A stretch of DNA of 53,071 nucleotides from NCBI GenBank assembly GCA_023380305.1, contig JAMCQZ010000008.1, forward strand, positions 69,588-122,658. The letters are read 5' to 3'. The notes beneath the pieces were generated by a model. It did no database searches. It was not told where the DNA came from and saw only the letters and a program-made list of their open reading frames with translations. The position numbers were made by a program, and so were the translations under genes. Positions 49,007 through 53,071 of this stretch are shown piece by piece. Within the stretch, counting starts at the first letter, position 1. Every line of letters starts with the position of its first letter. Source of the stretch: Patescibacteria group bacterium. GTDB lineage: Bacteria > Patescibacteriota > Minisyncoccia > UBA6257 > Colwellbacteraceae.

Positions 49007-51112
49007 ATGTCCAAAAATAAGCAGCGCAAGCAGAAAGTTTCCGAACCCCAACCCGCTAAAGCCATGCTAAGCCCCGAAGTTAAACGAAGCATCGTCGGCA
49101 TTGCTTTCTGCGGACTAGCAGCCATTCTTTTCCTCGCCGCCGGCGGCCAAGCCGGACCAGTCGGCGACTTCCTTTATCGCAACCTCTCCATCGCTTTCGG
49201 CGTCGGTTATTATTTTATTCCGACCATCTTCGCCATTTTGGGAATCAGCCTGCTCACTTCCGGAGAAAAACGGGAGTTCGGCCGGAACGCCGTTTTCGGT
49301 GCCGTTTTGTTCGTCATCGCCGGGCTCAGTCTGCTCGACATCCTCTATCCGGAGAAAGGCGGCGTCGCCGGCAACATTTTCGGAATGATCGAAGCGCCCT
49401 TCGGCAAGATCGCCGGGCTCATCATCGGCATCAGCTTGTTTTTGATCAGCGTCCTCGTCACTTTGGATATCCCTCTCAAGCTCCCCGCCTTCAAGAAAAA
49501 GCCCGCGGAAGAAACCATTAAGCCGATTTTTCCGGCGATGGCCGAGGAAAAACCGCAAATCGTCTCGCCGATGGAGGCGGTAAAACCCAACGAAAGACCA
49601 AAAGAAAAGGAAACGGAGCTCGAAGTGAAAGAACCGGAAGAGTTCGGAGAAACCAAAAGAACCGGACCCGGGAAGAAAATCAGTTTTAAAAACTACGTTC
49701 CGCCTCCGCTTTCGCTTTTGAACAGCCAAAACGAAAAACCAACTTCCGGCGATTTGCGGGCGAACGCGAACATCATCAGAAGGACGCTCGAAAGCTTTGG
49801 CATTCCGGTGGAGATGGGAGAAATCACCATCGGCCCGAAAGTAACCCGATACACCCTTAAACCGGCCGAAGGCATCAAGCTTTCAAGGATCACTGCCCTA
49901 AACCAGGACCTGGCTTTGGCCTTGGCGGCCCACCCCTTGAGAATCGAGGCGCCCATCCCCGGCAAGTCGCTGGTCGGCATCGAGGTGCCGAACAAATCCG
50001 CGGCCATTGTCCGCTTGGGAAGCTTGATGGCTTACCCGGAATTCGGAAGCTCGAGCACCCTGACTTTCAGCCTCGGACGGGAAATTTCCGGCGATCCGGT
50101 ATTTCCGAACATCGCCAAAATGCCCCACCTCCTCATTGCCGGAGCCACCGGTTCCGGAAAATCAGTTGTCATCCATAGCCTGATCGTCTCGCTGCTTTAT
50201 AAAAATTCTCCGGAAACTCTGAAATTCATCATGATTGATCCGAAACGGGTCGAGCTCACTCCCTACAACAAACTTCCCCACCTGGTGGCTCCGGTCATCA
50301 CCGAAGGCAAAAAGGCCGTAGCTAGCCTCCGCTGGGCCATTTCCGAAATGGATCGTCGCTACGACACCTTGATGCAAAGCGGCAACCGCGACATCCAAAG
50401 CTACAACGCGAGCCACAAAGAAGAGCCGATGAATTATATTGTCATTGTCATCGACGAGCTCGCCGATCTCATGGCCGCCTATGGACGGGAAATCGAAGGA
50501 TCGATCGTGAGACTCGCCCAGATGGCACGCGCCACCGGCATCCATCTGGTTGTTTCCACCCAACGGCCTTCGGTCGAGGTCATCACCGGACTCATCAAGG
50601 CGAACATCACAAGCCGCATCGCTCTGCAGGTGGCGAGCCAAGTCGATTCAAGAACAATCCTCGACATGGCCGGCGCCGAGAAGCTTTTGGGAGGCGGAGA
50701 CATGCTCTATGTTACCTCCGATCTTTCCAAGCCGAAGAGGATCCAGGGCGCCTATATCACCGAAGGCGAGATCAAAGCGGTGGCCGGTTTCATCGCCGAA
50801 AACAACGAACCGGAGATGAAAGCCGTTGTCGATGATTCGGGCTCGACTCCCGGAGAGGCAATTTTCGACATTCCCGACTCCGGAGACGCCGATGATGAGC
50901 TTTATCCCAACGCCCTGCAGGTGGTAACCGAAGCCAAAAAAGCCTCGGCCTCGCTCTTGCAGCGGCGGCTGAAAATCGGTTATGCTCGTGCTGCACGGCT
51001 CCTCGATATTATGGAAGACAAGGGCATTATCGGCCCGGGAGAAGGGGCCAAGCCCAGAGACGTTTATTTAGACCAATTAGAACAGACCGAAAACCAGATA
51101 GATAATGGATAA
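49007..51112 (+). CDS. ftsK: DNA translocase FtsK/SpoIIIE
   Basis: 701 residues. Four N-terminal membrane helices (IVGIAFCGLAAILFLAAG, YYFIPTIFAILGISLL, AVFGAVLFVIAGLSLL, IAGLIIGISLFLISVLV), an acidic linker (about 165-225), then the motor: alpha domain with VPNKSAAIVRLGSL, Walker A in LIAGATGSGKSVVIHSL, Walker B in YIVIVIDELADLM, and a gamma winged-helix (KASASLLQRRLKIGYARAARLLDIM). It pumps chromosome DNA at division. Start at 49007; a leader of about 4 nt is predicted. Overlaps the next gene by 8 bases. Confidence 0.96.
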   Translation: MSKNKQRKQKVSEPQPAKAMLSPEVKRSIVGIAFCGLAAILFLAAGGQAGPVGDFLYRNLSIAFGVGYYFIPTIFAILGISLLTSGEKREFGRNAVFGAVLFVIAGLSLLDILYPEKGGVAGNIFGMIEAPFGKIAGLIIGISLFLISVLVTLDIPLKLPAFKKKPAEETIKPIFPAMAEEKPQIVSPMEAVKPNERPKEKETELEVKEPEEFGETKRTGPGKKISFKNYVPPPLSLLNSQNEKPTSGDLRANANIIRRTLESFGIPVEMGEITIGPKVTRYTLKPAEGIKLSRITALNQDLALALAAHPLRIEAPIPGKSLVGIEVPNKSAAIVRLGSLMAYPEFGSSSTLTFSLGREISGDPVFPNIAKMPHLLIAGATGSGKSVVIHSLIVSLLYKNSPETLKFIMIDPKRVELTPYNKLPHLVAPVITEGKKAVASLRWAISEMDRRYDTLMQSGNRDIQSYNASHKEEPMNYIVIVIDELADLMAAYGREIEGSIVRLAQMARATGIHLVVSTQRPSVEVITGLIKANITSRIALQVASQVDSRTILDMAGAEKLLGGGDMLYVTSDLSKPKRIQGAYITEGEIKAVAGFIAENNEPEMKAVVDDSGSTPGEAIFDIPDSGDADDELYPNALQVVTEAKKASASLLQRRLKIGYARAARLLDIMEDKGIIGPGEGAKPRDVYLDQLEQTENQIDNG

Positions 51113-51776
51113 CGAAAAATACAATGAGAAGACCCTGGCCGAGCTCATGGAGGAGCTGATAACCGGCCGAGGACTGAACATCGACAAGCTGGCGGAACTC
51201 ACCAACATCCCCAAGAGATATTTATCCGCGCTCTGCCAAAACGACGTCAAAAGCCTGCCGGCCGGGCCCTATGTCCGCGGCTATCTGAATAAAATCGCCG
51301 CCGTTACCGGAGTCGAACCGACCGGTCTTTACGCCGCCTACAAAAAATTGGGATTCAAGACCTCGGGCAAAGAAGACGCTCTGCCGTCAAACCGCTTCGC
51401 CATCCAGAAACCCGCGAACCGCTGGATCATCGCCGGCGCCCTGGGCCTGTTGCTCATCATCGGCGTTTCTTTAAAAATCAAAGATGTTTTGGGAATACCG
51501 ACCATCAACGTCAATCTGCCGGAGACTGATTTAATCGTCCAAGCTCCGACTGCTATAATTGAAGGGAAAATTGACCCCAGAGACTCGCTTCAGTTGAACG
51601 GCGAGCCGATCTATCCGGATTCGACGGGCGCTTTCAGCGAGGAAGTGCCGCTCGAACAAGGAATCAACACTTTTGAATTCAAAATAAAAAGGTTTCTCGG
51701 TCGGGAAACGAAAATAGAAAGACGCATCATTTATGAAATCGGAGAAGAAATCCAAGGAAACGAAACTGTCGAATAA
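51105..51776 (+). CDS. RodZ-like HTH membrane protein
   Basis: 223 residues: an N-terminal RodZ-type helix-turn-helix (about 10-75; [40 protein letters not shown]), one helix ([21 protein letters not shown]), and an outer domain with paired beta strands ([36 protein letters not shown]). In rod cells RodZ links MreB to the wall machinery; whether MreB exists here is unknown. It overlaps ftsK by 8 bases and recA by 44. Confidence 0.8.
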   Translation: MDNEKYNEKTLAELMEELITGRGLNIDKLAELTNIPKRYLSALCQNDVKSLPAGPYVRGYLNKIAAVTGVEPTGLYAAYKKLGFKTSGKEDALPSNRFAIQKPANRWIIAGALGLLLIIGVSLKIKDVLGIPTINVNLPETDLIVQAPTAIIEGKIDPRDSLQLNGEPIYPDSTGAFSEEVPLEQGINTFEFKIKRFLGRETKIERRIIYEIGEEIQGNETVE

Positions 51777-52776
51777 AGAAGACAAATCCGCCAGCCTTGA
51801 CGCCCTGGTGGAATCTCTCAGAGAAAAATACGGCGAAGGCTCGATCATGAAGCTCGGCGAGGTCAAAAAAACCGACGTCGAGGTGATTCCGAGCGGTTCG
51901 TTTTCTTTGGATCGGGCCTTGGGCGTCGGCGGGTTCCCGAAGGGAAGAATCGTCGAGATCTTCGGCCCGGAGATGTCCGGCAAAAGCACGCTCGGGCTCC
52001 AGGTAATCGCCGAAGCCCAAAAAGCCGGAGGTAAAGCCGCTTTCATCGACGCCGAGCACGCTCTCGATCCTGACCGGGCGAAAAAAATCGGCGTCAAAGT
52101 CTCGGAACTTCTTCTCTCCCAGCCTGACAGCGGCGAAGAGGCCTTGAATATCATGGAAAGCCTGGTGCGCTCGGGCGTCATCGATGTCATTGTCGTCGAT
52201 TCTGTGGCCGCGCTCACTCCGAAGGCGGAAATCGAAGGAGAAATGGGCGACCAATTTATCGGTCTCCAAGCGAGAATGATCAGCCAGGCAATGAGAAAAA
52301 TCACTGCCGTCGCCAACAAATCAAAAACCCTCATTATTTTCATCAACCAGCTTAGGGAAAAAATCGGCATGATGGGCTACGGCGAACCGACAACCACGCC
52401 CGGCGGCCGCGCCCTCAAATTCTATTCAACGATCAGGATAGATCTCCGAAGAATCGCCCAGATTAAGAAAGGAGAAGAAGTGGTCGGCAATCGCGTCCGC
52501 GCCAAGGTGGCCAAAAATAAGGTGGCGGCGCCCTTCAAATCGGCCGAGTTCGACATCATGTTTATGGACGGCATCTCCTACGAGGGAGACGTGATGAATG
52601 TGGCCATCGGCCAAGGCGTCATCAAAAAATCGGGAAACACCTATTCTTTCGGAGAAGAAAAGCTCGGCGTCGGCACCGAGGCGACCAAAGCCAAATTAAA
52701 GGAAGACAAAAAACTGTTTAACGAGATCTTAAAACAAGTTCGCAAAAGTTTAGAAGCAAGCGAGCCACAAGAATAG
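51733..52776 (+). CDS. recA: Recombinase A
   Basis: 347 residues. Walker A in [22 protein letters not shown] (usual form GPESSGKTT, here GPEMSGKST), Walker [13 protein letters not shown], the L2 loop region [29 protein letters not shown] and a C-terminal VRKSLE tail. It binds ssDNA and drives strand exchange and SOS control. The charged N-terminus ([18 protein letters not shown]) is an extension of about 20 residues that overlaps the RodZ-like gene. 3' end overlaps the convergent folD by 59 bases. Confidence 0.98.
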   Translation: MKSEKKSKETKLSNKEDKSASLDALVESLREKYGEGSIMKLGEVKKTDVEVIPSGSFSLDRALGVGGFPKGRIVEIFGPEMSGKSTLGLQVIAEAQKAGGKAAFIDAEHALDPDRAKKIGVKVSELLLSQPDSGEEALNIMESLVRSGVIDVIVVDSVAALTPKAEIEGEMGDQFIGLQARMISQAMRKITAVANKSKTLIIFINQLREKIGMMGYGEPTTTPGGRALKFYSTIRIDLRRIAQIKKGEEVVGNRVRAKVAKNKVAAPFKSAEFDIMFMDGISYEGDVMNVAIGQGVIKKSGNTYSFGEEKLGVGTEATKAKLKEDKKLFNEILKQVRKSLEASEPQE

Positions 52777-53071
52777 GCCCGGTCCCTCCGGGAGTCGGCG
52801 TGTAGAATCCCGCTTCGGCGGGATTTTGCGTTGCGGAAGGCTTGAAGTCCCCTCTCAATTTCCCATTTTCGTCCTTGCCGTATCCGAAATCGATAACCAA
52901 GGCTCCGAGCTTCGCATCAGATTCTTTGATAAGACCAGGGACGCCCGTCCCCAAGACAACGATGTCCGCGTTTTTGACCGGCGAAAAATCATCGCCCTTG
53001 TCTATCAAAAAAAGTTCCCGGCATCTTCCCCGGAACCAGTCGGCAACCGGCCCGCCGACCAGAAATCCCAA
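52718..53071 (-). CDS. folD: Bifunctional methylenetetrahydrofolate dehydrogenase/cyclohydrolase, C-terminal part (cut by window edge)
   Basis: 117 residues of the NADP-binding domain and tail: the [12 protein letters not shown] form of the GxSxxVGxP motif, [22 protein letters not shown], and [23 protein letters not shown], the conserved FolD end. It makes and uses 5,10-methenyl/methylene folate for one-carbon supply. The N-terminus is beyond the right edge. Its 3' part overlaps recA and contains the recA terminator in antisense. Confidence 0.88.
   Translation of the reverse strand: MGFLVGGPVADWFRGRCRELFLIDKGDDFSPVKNADIVVLGTGVPGLIKESDAKLGALVIDFGYGKDENGKLRGDFKPSATQNPAEAGFYTPTPGGTGPILVARLLLNFCELVLRSR
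52806..52827 (+). terminator. recA terminator inside the folD coding region
   Basis: Stem AATCCCGC/GCGGGATT around TTCG (52806-52813, 52818-52825), followed by TTTTGC. It encodes part of a poorly conserved loop of FolD on the other strand. Confidence 0.7.

Overview
The window looks like part of a Candidate Phyla Radiation (Patescibacteria) genome, most likely a Parcubacteria-type lineage. This is inferred from gene content, not from a tree. The evidence is the compact, overlapping gene layout, a Parcubacteria-style type IV pilus operon, a peptidoglycan-binding S-layer-like giant protein, zinc-ribbon and DUF192 minis, a split transketolase, and a stand-alone 16S rRNA gene. TGA is used as a stop in many genes, so the code appears standard. 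No tRNA, 23S, 5S, CRISPR array or insertion sequence was seen.

Layout. 1-3.6 kb (minus): ftsA (partial), ybeY, yqeY, rpsU, a HIT protein, hisS, lepB. pth faces the other way at 3.6 kb and collides with the 3' end of a type IV pilus operon (4.1-12.3 kb, minus: PilM-PilN fusion, pilus accessory proteins, two pseudopilins, PilC, PilB, a membrane protein, the major pilin). A response-regulator gene and the 16S rRNA gene (13.0-14.5 kb, minus) follow, with L31 (plus) divergent from the rRNA. 15-21.5 kb (minus) holds a short RF1, a pilin fused to a lectin-like domain, and a sugar-phosphate module (split transketolase, Rpe, RpiB, GAPDH). 21.5-24.1 kb: MFS permease, DUF192, an SPOUT methylase and a candidate structured RNA of about 380 nt with its own promoter. 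24.2-29.7 kb: a 1634-residue secreted phospholipase-like, lamin-tail protein and its membrane partner. 29.8-31.4 kb: thioredoxin reductase, glutaredoxin and small proteins. 31.5-38.5 kb: flippase and two large surface proteins. 38.7-44.4 kb: GIY-YIG cassette, winged-helix protein, ClpB, HtrA. 44.5-53.1 kb: glycosyltransferase, thioredoxin-like protein, cysteine desulfurase, exonuclease, ftsK, a RodZ-like gene, recA, folD (partial).

The most unusual signal is in translation. Helix 45 of the 16S rRNA, with its GGAA loop, can be aligned without ambiguity. The tail that follows should read GAUCACCUCCUUA but reads AAUCAAUUAAAUU, so the anti-Shine-Dalgarno core CCUCC is absent. It is also absent from the rest of the trailer, up to a 25-nt inverted repeat that brackets the gene and looks like its processing stem. 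In agreement, almost no gene has a Shine-Dalgarno sequence, and many genes have a TATAAT-like box that would start the mRNA 0-8 nt before the ATG (gapA, rpmE, pth, glutaredoxin, DUF192, a 53-residue membrane protein, ftsK, an exonuclease, clpB). The window therefore suggests initiation on leaderless or A/U-rich mRNAs without the anti-SD; rpsU, whose product sits at the 16S 3' end in other bacteria, is also present.

The second notable theme is cell-surface equipment: pilins with an added lectin-like domain, a repeat protein inside the pilus operon, a zinc phospholipase-like enzyme on a giant adhesive scaffold, two secreted proteins with matching helical ends, and envelope proteases and redox proteins. 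This fits an episymbiotic or attached lifestyle, which is inference.
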